Assembly (NCBI GenBank): GCA_017394885.1
Contig: JAFPWO010000031.1
Span: 1 to 64,000, forward strand
Reading direction: 5' to 3'
Length of the DNA stretch: 64,000 bases
Source of the DNA: Lachnospiraceae bacterium
Lineage (GTDB): Bacteria; Bacillota; Clostridia; Lachnospirales; Lachnospiraceae
The notes under the pieces were generated by a model. That model saw nothing but the letters and a program-made list of their open reading frames with translations, ran no database searches and had not been told where the DNA came from. Below are positions 25,712 through 33,051 of the stretch, one piece after another. How positions within the stretch are numbered: position 1 is the first letter of the stretch; every line of letters begins with the position of its first letter. Both the position numbers and the translations under genes were made by a program.

Positions 25712-27790
25712 ATGGCACAGATGAACGAAGAACTCCTCGAGACCAAATACAACGGCAACGTGTTTGCCCGCCTGTTTGCGTACGTCAAGCCGCATATCAA
25801 AGTCATGATCCTGGCGCTGATCCTGGTGCTGACCGTGACCGGGATCGACCTGGTCAAGCCCGTGCTGATCGGCAACGCGATCGATAAATATATCGAAGGC
25901 TATGATACGCCGTACGTCCAGGTCCCGGCCGATCAGGCCCAGGTCACGCTGCGGCAGACCGGCTTAAGCAAAGACGCCGCGGCCGGGCCCGACGCCCGCT
26001 ATGCCCGCCTGATCTACTTTGAGGAAGAATATTTCCTGGTCCGGGATCTGGAGCAGGAAGATCTTGCCGCCGTAAACGACTGGGAAAAAGCAGGCTATCC
26101 CGGCACCGAAAAGCTTCAGCTGTACGGAAGTCCCACGGTAGATACCCTGTCCTTCTCCGTAAACGGAAAAGATCTGATGGCCGATGAAATGTCACGGGAT
26201 GAGCTGGCGCTGCTGCGCTCTTCCGACCGGACCGGCATCACCCGGATCGCCCTGATCTACGCCTGCCTGCTCATCATCGGCTTCTTCCTGCAGCGCTGGC
26301 AGAGCTGGCTGCTGCAGAAGACCGGCCAAAGCATCATCTTTACCATCCGCCAGGAAGTTTTTACCCACGTCCACTCTCTTCCCCTGCGCTTCTTTGACAC
26401 CAATCCGGTGGGACGCATCGTGACCCGGGTGACCAACGACGTAGAGTCCTTAAACCAGATGTATACGCAGGTGCTGGTGCGGCTGATCAGCAATACGGTC
26501 CTGATCATCGGCTATGCCGTGGTCATGATCAGCATCAATCCGCGCCTGGCGCTGATCTCCTTCCTCTTCCTGCCGATCGTATTCGGGATGACGCTCTTTT
26601 TCCGGATCCAGATCCGCCGGATCTACCGGATCGTCCGCACCAAGATCTCCGGGCTCAACACTTTCCTCTCGGAGAACATTTCCGGGATGAAGCTGATCCA
26701 GCTCTTTGCCCGCGAGAAGACCAAGTCCGACGAGTTCCGGGAACGCACCGACGATCTGTACCGCTCACAGATGAAGGAAATGATGATCTTCGGGTGCTTC
26801 CGCCCCGGCCTCTCCTTCCTCGCGAATATCGCCTACGCGCTGATCATCTACCGCAGCGGCGTATCGGTCCTCGAAGGCACGCTCACGCTGGGGACGCTCT
26901 ATATCTTTACCAACTACATCCGCTCCTTCTTCGAACCGATCCAGGAGCTGGCGGAACAGTTCTCCACCCTCCAGAACGCCATGGCCTCCGCGGAGAAGAT
27001 CTTTACCGTGCTGGATGAAAAGAATACGATCGAAGAGCCGGAAAATCCTGTGCCGCTGCGTGATTTCCGCGGGAAGATCGAGTTCCGGAACGTCTGGTTC
27101 GCTTATGAGAATGAAGATTATGTCTTAAAGGACGTCAGCTTCGTGATCCGGCCCGGAGAGCGGGTCGCCTTCGTCGGCGCGACCGGTGCGGGGAAATCCT
27201 CTATCCTGAACCTGATCGGCCGCTATTATGATATTCAGAAGGGCGAGATCCTGATCGACGACGTCAATATCCGGGATCTGTCCCTGGAAGAACTGCGCGG
27301 CGCGATCGGCCAGGTACAGCAGGATGTGTTCATCTTCACCGGGGACATCCGCAGCAATATCCGCCTGCTGAACGACGATATCCCGGATGAAAAAATCCGC
27401 GCCGCGGCCGAAGCAGCCAACGCGGATCACTTCATTCATCAGCTGCCGGCCGGGTTTGACGAACCGGTCACGGAGCGGGGCTCCACGCTCTCCGCCGGGG
27501 AACGCCAGCTCTTAAGCTTTGCCCGCACGCTTGCCTTCGACCCGAAGATCCTGGTCCTCGATGAGGCAACGGCCAATATCGATACCGAGACCGAGCAGCT
27601 GATCCAGGAAGCGCTGGAGACGCTGATGCAGGGCCGCACCTCCATTCTGGTGGCGCACCGGCTCTCGACCATCCAGCACGCGGACGAGATCCTGGTCATG
27701 CATAAGGGACGGATCCGCGAACGCGGCACGCATCAGCAGCTGCTGGCCATGAACGGCATCTACAAAAAACTGTACGAACTGCAGCAATAG
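25712..27790 (+). CDS. ABC exporter half-transporter with large external insertion
   Basis: 692 residues from the ATG at 25712 (AAGGAGGGTCTGGTC); the partner gene ends 13 bp before. The nucleotide-binding domain has Walker A GATGAGKSS, signature LSAGERQ (departing from LSGGQ) and Walker B LVLDEATANID with the catalytic Glu. Between membrane helices 1 and 2 there is an extra block of about 120 residues (DTPYVQVPADQAQ to DRTGITRIA) that should face outside. It makes this subunit over 100 residues longer than its partner and could recognise the substrate. Confidence 0.92.
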   Translation: MAQMNEELLETKYNGNVFARLFAYVKPHIKVMILALILVLTVTGIDLVKPVLIGNAIDKYIEGYDTPYVQVPADQAQVTLRQTGLSKDAAAGPDARYARLIYFEEEYFLVRDLEQEDLAAVNDWEKAGYPGTEKLQLYGSPTVDTLSFSVNGKDLMADEMSRDELALLRSSDRTGITRIALIYACLLIIGFFLQRWQSWLLQKTGQSIIFTIRQEVFTHVHSLPLRFFDTNPVGRIVTRVTNDVESLNQMYTQVLVRLISNTVLIIGYAVVMISINPRLALISFLFLPIVFGMTLFFRIQIRRIYRIVRTKISGLNTFLSENISGMKLIQLFAREKTKSDEFRERTDDLYRSQMKEMMIFGCFRPGLSFLANIAYALIIYRSGVSVLEGTLTLGTLYIFTNYIRSFFEPIQELAEQFSTLQNAMASAEKIFTVLDEKNTIEEPENPVPLRDFRGKIEFRNVWFAYENEDYVLKDVSFVIRPGERVAFVGATGAGKSSILNLIGRYYDIQKGEILIDDVNIRDLSLEELRGAIGQVQQDVFIFTGDIRSNIRLLNDDIPDEKIRAAAEAANADHFIHQLPAGFDEPVTERGSTLSAGERQLLSFARTLAFDPKILVLDEATANIDTETEQLIQEALETLMQGRTSILVAHRLSTIQHADEILVMHKGRIRERGTHQQLLAMNGIYKKLYELQQ

Positions 27791-27794
27791 CAGC

Positions 27795-27842
27795 AAAGCG
27801 ATACCGCCCTCTCCCGAATCCGGGAGGGGGCGGTATCGCTTT
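27795..27842. terminator. Bidirectional terminator between convergent genes
   Basis: AAAGCGATACCGCC pairs with GGCGGTATCGCTTT, with a further inner CTCCCG/CGGGAG stem; it serves the ABC genes and the opposing glycosyltransferase. Confidence 0.92.
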
Positions 27843-27853
27843 GTCTGAAATTT

Positions 27854-28903
27854 TTACCGTTTGAAGATCAGCCGTTTCTGAATAAAGAAACTCACAAAGA
27901 ACAGGGCCAGGTCCACAAAGACCTTGACGACCACTTCCTCGGCGGACAGGGCCAGGCTGAAGTTTTTTACCAGGAATGCGGAAACATACGCCTGTGCCAC
28001 ACAGAGCAAAACATATTCCACGGCTGTCACGGACACTTTCTTCTCGCTCTTAAAAACGATATTCCGGTTGACCACGAAATTAAAGCTCGCGGAGATCACG
28101 CGGGCCAGGTAGGTCGCCGCCAGGATGCGGTGCTCTCCCTCCGGCAGGATCAGCTTGGAGAAGAAAGCAAACATCACGAGATCCACGATCGCGGAGCTGA
28201 CGCCGGAGAGCGCAAAGCGGAAGAAGGTCCCGAAGATGATCCAGTAGATCCGGGCGGAATCGGTAAACGTATTGAAATGCGTCCCCTTGTTTTCGTCCAG
28301 ATAGACGGTCTCAATGGGGATCTCCAGAATGCCCGACTGCTTTCCCACGTCCAGCAGCATGGCCGTCTCATATTCAAAGCGCTTCCCCCTGACCGCCAGG
28401 CAGGCCTCAACCAGCGCATTCGGAATGCCACGCAGGCCGGTCTGCGTATCCCCGACCTTCATGCGGAAAAAGATCCGGAAAACCCGGGCGGTGGTCTGAT
28501 TGCCGAAGCGGCTGCGGGCCGGTACCTGCGGCAGGGTAAAATCCCGGGAGCCGAGGATCAGCCGCTCTTCGCCGCCGGTCATGGCGTCCGCCAGTTTTTT
28601 CACATCTGCGCATAAATGCTGGCCGTCCGAATCCGCCGTGATCACGCCGGCATACTCATCGAAATCATAATGATCCCGGTAATACGCCAGCCCGGTCTTT
28701 AAGGCCTGGCCCTTCCCTTCGTTGACTGCATGGGTCAGGACCGCGCAGCCCTTGTGCGAAAGCTCCTCAAATATCGTTTTATCGCTGCTTCCGTCATCCA
28801 CGACGATCACATCCGAAAAACCGGCTTCGTGCAGCTCCTCCACATAGGAAGGAAAGGAAGCCGGCGGATCAAGGGCCGGGATCAATATAACGGTTTTCTT
28901 CAT
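27854..28903 (-). CDS. GT2 glycosyltransferase fused to GtrA membrane domain
   Basis: 349 residues from the ATG at 28903 (GGGAGAGGATGATC upstream); earlier starts add an unrelated basic tail. Residues 1-215 are a DPM1-like GT2 domain (VILIPALDPP, VVDDGSSDKT, TADSDGQH with the metal DxD, GNQTTARVFRIFFRMKVGDTQTGLRG). Residues about 225-349 are a GtrA domain with four membrane helices. Such proteins load a sugar on undecaprenyl phosphate and help flip it for decoration of wall polymers. Convergent with the ABC genes. Confidence 0.92.
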   Translation of the reverse strand: MKKTVILIPALDPPASFPSYVEELHEAGFSDVIVVDDGSSDKTIFEELSHKGCAVLTHAVNEGKGQALKTGLAYYRDHYDFDEYAGVITADSDGQHLCADVKKLADAMTGGEERLILGSRDFTLPQVPARSRFGNQTTARVFRIFFRMKVGDTQTGLRGIPNALVEACLAVRGKRFEYETAMLLDVGKQSGILEIPIETVYLDENKGTHFNTFTDSARIYWIIFGTFFRFALSGVSSAIVDLVMFAFFSKLILPEGEHRILAATYLARVISASFNFVVNRNIVFKSEKKVSVTAVEYVLLCVAQAYVSAFLVKNFSLALSAEEVVVKVFVDLALFFVSFFIQKRLIFKR

Positions 28904-29034
28904 GATCATCCTCTCCCGGAAGCCGTCACAGCCGCTTCCGGACCTTTGACAGCATAGCACATTCCGGGGGACGGTACAAGCCTTCCGGCTTTTTCTTTTC
29001 ATCACAGCAAAAAGCCGCCGCTTTCTTTTTCGCC

Positions 29035-29063
29035 TTGACAAATCCTTATTCATCCCGTATCAT
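29035..29063 (+). promoter_or_regulatory. Sigma-A promoter of the adhesin gene
   Basis: TTGACA, 17-base spacer, TATCAT. It leaves a leader of about 285 nt before the adhesin start, containing a small GC hairpin right after the promoter (CAGCCTGCGGGCTG) and the leader ORF at 29255. The rest of the 28904-29355 gap holds no other gene I can support. Confidence 0.7.
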
Positions 29064-29254
29064 AACGGTACAGCCTGCGGGCTGTCTGATACAATTCCCC
29101 CGTAACAATCAATTTTATCACGGATTCTCCTGCCGTCCTTTTCGCGTGCCTTCTGCTCGCCGGACGGATCTTTGCTTTTCACAATTTTATCCAAACAAGG
29201 CTGAAATCACCATTAACCCTGTATTTCTGCATCATTTTTACCAAGGAGGTGTCT

Positions 29255-29344
29255 ATGATCCGGCATTCCAGACTGACGCCGCGGGGGCGCCTGCCCCCTG
29301 CGCCGCACCGTTTTGTCCGCCATCCGTCAATGAAAAATCCATGA
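29255..29344 (+). CDS. Leader peptide ORF upstream of the adhesin, 29 aa
   Basis: AAGGAGGTGTCT precedes an ATG at 29255 that opens 29 codons (MIRHSRLTPRGRLPPAPHRF...), rich in Arg and Pro, ending TGA 11 bp before the adhesin start. The ribosome site is stronger than that of the adhesin itself. Inside the ORF GGGGGCGCCTGCCCCC can fold into a stable hairpin. This could couple translation to, or attenuate, adhesin synthesis. No homology is claimed. Confidence 0.45.
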   Translation: MIRHSRLTPRGRLPPAPHRFVRHPSMKNP

Positions 29345-29355
29345 AAGGAAATCAT

Positions 29356-31128
29356 ATGAATAAGATATTTCGAAAAACCGCAGCCCTGATGCTGGCTGCG
29401 GCCCTGCTTTTCAGCACCCTCTCCGCGCAGGCAGGCGACAACAACCGGTTCCGGCGGGACGGCGACGTGCTCTACGATGAAGCCCCGTCTCCGGTTTCTC
29501 CGCTCGCCAACGGCGATATCATTGCCGACCACGGGGCATTAAAAGTCCTGGAATATGACTATATCTCCCTGATCAACCGTCTGGCCGCTTCCGACGCCTA
29601 TAAAGGCCTGTTCCCGGTCAGCAAGATTTACGTCGACGGCCAGGAAGCAGCCGAGACCCTCGGGCTGCGTGTCCTCATCTCCAATTCCCCCAACCACCGG
29701 CAGAGCGGCAACTCCGGCACCACCGTTTCCTTTATCAACGGTTCCGCCCGCTCCACCGGCAACGCCGCCTACGGGATCGGGCAGTTTCTGAACAACGAGC
29801 AGTTCACCATCAACGGCGAGATCGGTTACTGCTTTGACTGGACCACGCCTGCGGCTTCCGGCACGCACGAGCCCAGTCCCACCCTGGTGGACGCCGGCAT
29901 CCTCGTCGGCACCGGCGCGGACGTGGAAAAGCTCGCGGCTGCCGCGAAGATGCTGACGCGCGACAACTACAAGCTGATCCGCGACAACGCTTCTTCGATC
30001 GCCAGAGGGCTCAGCATTCCGGCCTTTACCGACCCGGACTACAGCTATATTGAAAGCGCCGGCGTCGAGATCCCGCAGGAGCTGATGGTCCGCCTGCTGC
30101 AGGACACCTCCGCGGACGGAATCGCCTTTAAGCGCGGGCTGGTGCAGATGCTGGTCTGGCAGCAGATGAACGATATTTCCTTCTCCGACTGGTTCTATTC
30201 GTTTCTCACCAGCGCCGGCTACTACAATAAGGAGGGGCAGTGGATCGAAACACCCGGTTCCACACCCATCACCACGCCCATCGTCGGGATCGGAAGCCTC
30301 ATCGATTTCCCCGGGCTGTACAGCCTCGGCTACCGCGCCTGGGTGGAGCTGCAGGGCAGTGCCGCGTCCACGGCCGATGCGGAATGGCAGTATGAACTGA
30401 CCGTCGGTGTTCCGTTCACCGTTCCGGCAGCGGATGCGGAAGGCATCGGGAAGATTCTGGACGCCAACGGCGGAAAGATCGATCCGGACGGGGAGATCGC
30501 CGTACAGCGGAGCGCGGACGGAAAGACCATTACCCTGACCGCCGCCGCACCGACGGCCGGATGGACCGACTGGCTCGGCATGACGGAATCCTCCCGCATG
30601 ATCTACTCTTCTCTGCCGTATAATCCCTCTTATTTCGATGCGGAGGGAAGCTATGTGGCCGGCTCGGGGCAGTTTATCGTGGACGTGAGCGAGCTGCTGT
30701 ATCTGCGGGCCCGGGTAAAAGCCGAACTGAACGACGGGTATCTTACGGTCATGAAAACCGGCGGGAACAGCGCCCTGACCGAGGGCAACACCGCGTATTC
30801 CCTGGCCGGCGCGGTCTACGGGGTGTACGCTTCCCGGGCCGATGCGGCCAGTGACGCGAACCGCCTCGGGACGCTCACGACCGCATCGGACGGCAGCAGC
30901 GGCAGCCTGTCTCTCGAAGTCGGGACCTACTATGTAAAAGAACTGACCGCTTCGCCGGGATACGCCAAAGACACGGCGATCCATTCCGTAGATGTAAGTG
31001 CTGAAAATACGGCAGATAACCCGGCCGTGGTACAGTCCGTGGAGCCGCCGCTTGCGGATCCGGTCGGGCTGATCCTCCGAAAGACCGATGAAAAGACAGG
31101 CGACGAAGGGCGACGCGTTGAGCAGTGA
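29356..31128 (+). CDS. Thioester-domain surface adhesin, 5' exon / unspliced form
   Basis: 590 residues from the ATG at 29356 (AAAGGAAATCAT). Signal peptide 1-25 (ends LSAQAG). Residues about 60-330 look like a thioester domain: Cys159 in GYCFDWTTP and Gln264 in LVQMLVWQQM fit the Cys-Gln pair that forms an internal thioester for covalent host binding. Residues about 460-555 are a CnaB/SpaA domain (LTVMKTG to YYVKELTASPGY, with isopeptide Lys and Glu). A second CnaB begins LILRKTDEKTGDE but is cut by TGA at 31126. The same domain continues at 33052, beyond the group II intron. Without splicing the product is exported but has no wall anchor. Confidence 0.88.
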   Translation: MNKIFRKTAALMLAAALLFSTLSAQAGDNNRFRRDGDVLYDEAPSPVSPLANGDIIADHGALKVLEYDYISLINRLAASDAYKGLFPVSKIYVDGQEAAETLGLRVLISNSPNHRQSGNSGTTVSFINGSARSTGNAAYGIGQFLNNEQFTINGEIGYCFDWTTPAASGTHEPSPTLVDAGILVGTGADVEKLAAAAKMLTRDNYKLIRDNASSIARGLSIPAFTDPDYSYIESAGVEIPQELMVRLLQDTSADGIAFKRGLVQMLVWQQMNDISFSDWFYSFLTSAGYYNKEGQWIETPGSTPITTPIVGIGSLIDFPGLYSLGYRAWVELQGSAASTADAEWQYELTVGVPFTVPAADAEGIGKILDANGGKIDPDGEIAVQRSADGKTITLTAAAPTAGWTDWLGMTESSRMIYSSLPYNPSYFDAEGSYVAGSGQFIVDVSELLYLRARVKAELNDGYLTVMKTGGNSALTEGNTAYSLAGAVYGVYASRADAASDANRLGTLTTASDGSSGSLSLEVGTYYVKELTASPGYAKDTAIHSVDVSAENTADNPAVVQSVEPPLADPVGLILRKTDEKTGDEGRRVEQ

Positions 31129-31165
31129 ATCACGCAGGCTGCTCCATCCGGCAAACGGATGAACT

Positions 31166-31640
31166 GTGCGAAGGATGGCCGGCGACGGCCACACTGAGCT
31201 CCGGCACGGGAGATCACGGTGCGCACCGCATCGTCCCGTGAAGCCCGGTAAAGACGGCGCAGAAAAGCCTAAACCGAAAGGCAGGGCGGATCAGGCGCCG
31301 GGTGCATTCGGTCACGGTGAGGATACAGGGCAGAAACCTTGCCTGTCCTGTTGGACGAACTTCCGAAGAAAAGGGTCAAGTCTTTCCGCGAAAGCGGTTC
31401 TCCCGCACGCAGAGGCGAGTCGTATCCGTTGCTGCAAAAGCCTCTATCAAAAAAGCGGCGGGGCCCCGGGAAGCACCTGAAACCGATATTGTACTTCGCG
31501 CGGAACACGGAAAGCGGAGCGGGAAAAATCCCTGCGCAGGGACCCGGTCCGTGAGAGCGGGGTCACGAGGGTGGAAGCCTCTGTAACGGAGGCGGACCGA
31601 CAGGCCCCAGTCACCGCGCCGCAGACCCCCTGCGGCGAAG
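31166..31640 (+). ncRNA. Intron RNA domains I-III (structured, non-coding)
   Basis: Starts with the GTGCG boundary motif, then a chain of short hairpins, e.g. GGCCG-GCGA-CGGCC, GCACGGGAG and partner, CTTTCCGCGAAAGCGG and GAAGCCTCTGTAACGGAGGC. GC-rich with purine-rich linkers (GAAAAG, GTAAAG), as expected of a group II ribozyme scaffold. Domain borders cannot be set without folding. Confidence 0.65.
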
Positions 31641-31653
31641 AAAGAAACGTTGT

Positions 31654-31866
31654 ATGAAAAAGCAGGATGAAAAAGCCTATGCGGCTGCGAAAAAGAAGTG
31701 CCGTCTGAGCAGCTCGGAAGTCCGGATGGCCATCATGCTCGGGATCCCGCCCGAAAAACTGCTGGCCATGATCCCGGATCCGCGGGAGACCTGGAAGGAT
31801 CCGGTACCGCTCCGCATACGCCGGCTGTATGAAAAAGAATTCGGGAAAGGACGTCTCCCCGGATGA
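31654..31866 (+). CDS. 70-residue basic protein inside the intron
   Basis: 70 residues, MKKQDEKAYAAAKKKCRLSS to YEKEFGKGRLPG, basic and helical. The central SEVRMAIMLGIPPEKLLAMI may form a helix-turn-helix-like unit, followed by DPRETWKDPVPLRIRRLYE. It faintly resembles small clostridial proteins with a W-K-x-P-V motif, all of unknown role. The ribosome site is weak (AAGAAAG). Its stop overlaps an in-frame ATG of the next frame. It occupies the place where group II introns carry their maturase, so an accessory role in splicing or mobility is conceivable but unproven. Confidence 0.55.
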   Translation: MKKQDEKAYAAAKKKCRLSSSEVRMAIMLGIPPEKLLAMIPDPRETWKDPVPLRIRRLYEKEFGKGRLPG

Positions 31867-31907
31867 TCCCTGCGAAAAGCCGACGTTCGAACGAAGGAAG
31901 AATAGAA

Positions 31908-32897
31908 ATGAATCAAAAGATGGGATATTTCCGGCTGTTTGCCGCAGTCACGCTTTCGCTTTGTCTGCTTGCGGCGGCCGTATCCTGCGGGATAAAAGTG
32001 ATCCCCTGCCCCCCGGAAAGCCCGGTTTCCGGCAGCGAAACCGCATTTCCCGAAGCCGCATTTCCCGCCGAAAGGACCAGAGCCCTCCCGGAAAGAGCTT
32101 CCGCGGTGAGGGAGACGGAAAGCCGCCGAACGGCCGCCTGCCCCACCGAAACGGCGGCGCCTGCTGCGGTGCCGGAAAGCACTTCCCCGGCGCAGGCTTC
32201 AGCGGAAGTATCTTCGTCCGCGGCTCTTCTCCCGCCAGAAAGCGAGGAAGAAAGCGTGCCTGCGCACAGCCATGAGTGGGTCCCTGTCACGGAGACGGTT
32301 ATATTTCCGGAGGAGACCGCCGTCGTGCAGTATGAAGCCGAAACGCATATCGTCCACCATGAAGCGGAAACCGAAATCCTGCACCACGAAGCGGAGACGC
32401 GAGTGGTTTTTCACGAAGCAGAGACCGAAACCCTGCGTGTCACCGACCGGAAAGCCTGGGAGGAAGAGGTCATTCTGGAAGAAGCCTGGGACGAAGAGAT
32501 CACGGAGATTCATGCGCTCTGCAATGTCTGCGGCATGGATTATCACGGACTGAGCGAAGAGATCATTCAGGCCGATCAGAGCGGCCATCTGCAGCGGGGC
32601 GAAGGCTCCGGCTGGCATACCGAAGCGGTCACCGTGGAGATCCTGCACCATGAGCCCCTGACGTCGCTGGTCCATCATGAGGAAGAATGGCACACGGAGG
32701 AACACGTGATCCGGGAAGCCTGGGAGGAAACGCTGACCGACCGGGAGGCCTGGGAGGAAGCCGTTCTCCTGGAAGAAGCCTGGGATGAGATCGTCACGGA
32801 CCGGGAAGCACGGGAAGAGATCATGGTTATTCAGGAAGCGCGTACCGAAACGCTTGTTGCCGGATACCGCTGCCGCGGCTGCGGCGCCGTCCGCTGA
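31908..32897 (+). CDS. Repeat lipoprotein with two CxxC zinc-ribbon-like modules, intron cargo
   Basis: 329 residues from the ATG at 31908 (AAGGAAGAATAGAA). Lipobox AVSC marks a lipoprotein. Residues 30-115 are a Pro/Ala/Glu/Ser-rich stalk. Then come repeats of two kinds, HHEAETE (about four copies) and EAWEEEV-LEEAWDE (about five), with CNVCGMDYHG in the middle and CRGCGAVR at the very end. The HH-(D/E)A-x-T and EAWDE repeats with paired CxxC are seen in hypothetical surface proteins of gut Clostridia; many His residues suggest metal binding. It has no resemblance to intron-encoded reverse transcriptases. Location in intron domain IV is highly unusual. Confidence 0.75.
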   Translation: MNQKMGYFRLFAAVTLSLCLLAAAVSCGIKVIPCPPESPVSGSETAFPEAAFPAERTRALPERASAVRETESRRTAACPTETAAPAAVPESTSPAQASAEVSSSAALLPPESEEESVPAHSHEWVPVTETVIFPEETAVVQYEAETHIVHHEAETEILHHEAETRVVFHEAETETLRVTDRKAWEEEVILEEAWDEEITEIHALCNVCGMDYHGLSEEIIQADQSGHLQRGEGSGWHTEAVTVEILHHEPLTSLVHHEEEWHTEEHVIREAWEETLTDREAWEEAVLLEEAWDEIVTDREAREEIMVIQEARTETLVAGYRCRGCGAVR

Positions 32898-32965
32898 AGC
32901 CGTTCATCCGTACTGTTTTTCTTTCTTCGTTCAAACATCTGTATCTGCGACGTTTCGGTGACGGA

Positions 32966-32999
32966 ACGCCCGGTGCGGTGAAAGCCGCACGCCGGGTGT
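32966..32999 (+). ncRNA. Group II intron domain V
   Basis: 34 nt. Basal stem ACGCCCGG / CCGGGTGT with the conserved third-position G-U wobble and a CGC catalytic triad; two-base bulge CG on the 3' side; distal stem TGCGGT / GCCGCA closed by the GAAA tetraloop. Size, bulge, tetraloop and wobble all match the canonical domain V. The CGC triad is the form known in IIC introns such as that of Oceanobacillus. Confidence 0.9.
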
Positions 33000-33051
33000 G
33001 GGAACTGAGCGATCATTTCTATGAAGCGCGCAAGGCGGAGCTTCCCTGCAG
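33000..33051 (+). ncRNA. Probable intron domain VI and 3' end
   Basis: GGGAA (33000) pairs with TTCCC (33042) across a loop region; a competing hairpin GAGCTTCCC-TGCA-GGGAGCTC spans the proposed 3' edge. A branch-point A at the usual distance is not obvious, as in hydrolytic introns. The end could instead be at 33060 (CAC), which also keeps frame. Confidence 0.5.

Larger units (their letters stand above)
31126..33051 (+). mobile_element. Group II intron inside adhesin gene, no reverse transcriptase
   Basis: The 1,926-bp insertion splits one CnaB domain; deleting it rejoins VEQ to GAHYTMEFYPN in frame. GCAG occurs at both junctions, so the exact edge can move by up to four bases. 31166-31640 is dense in RNA-like hairpins with no gene. 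Domain V at 32966-32999 is canonical. A 5' boundary motif GTGCG lies at 31166, 40 nt inside the frame-restoring edge, just after hairpin CATCCG-GCAAA-CGGATG. GAGCAG (31120) and CTGCTC (31139) are complementary and could be an intron-binding pair. There is no maturase; the domain IV region holds two other genes. Exact edges are unresolved. Confidence 0.82.

Noticed and set aside
31108..31128. GGCGACGCGTTGAGC read as GDALS in another frame, implying a frameshift before the intron
   Set aside because: The resident frame already joins to GAHYTMEF after intron removal, so no frameshift is required; it stays a weaker alternative.
29539..31194. 551-codon open frame antisense to the thioester part
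   Set aside because: Composition-driven shadow of a clearly coding plus-strand gene.
31126..33051. Insertion as a DNA transposon
   Set aside because: No transposase and no terminal inverted repeats; the 4-bp GCAG at both edges could be chance, and domain V identifies a group II intron.
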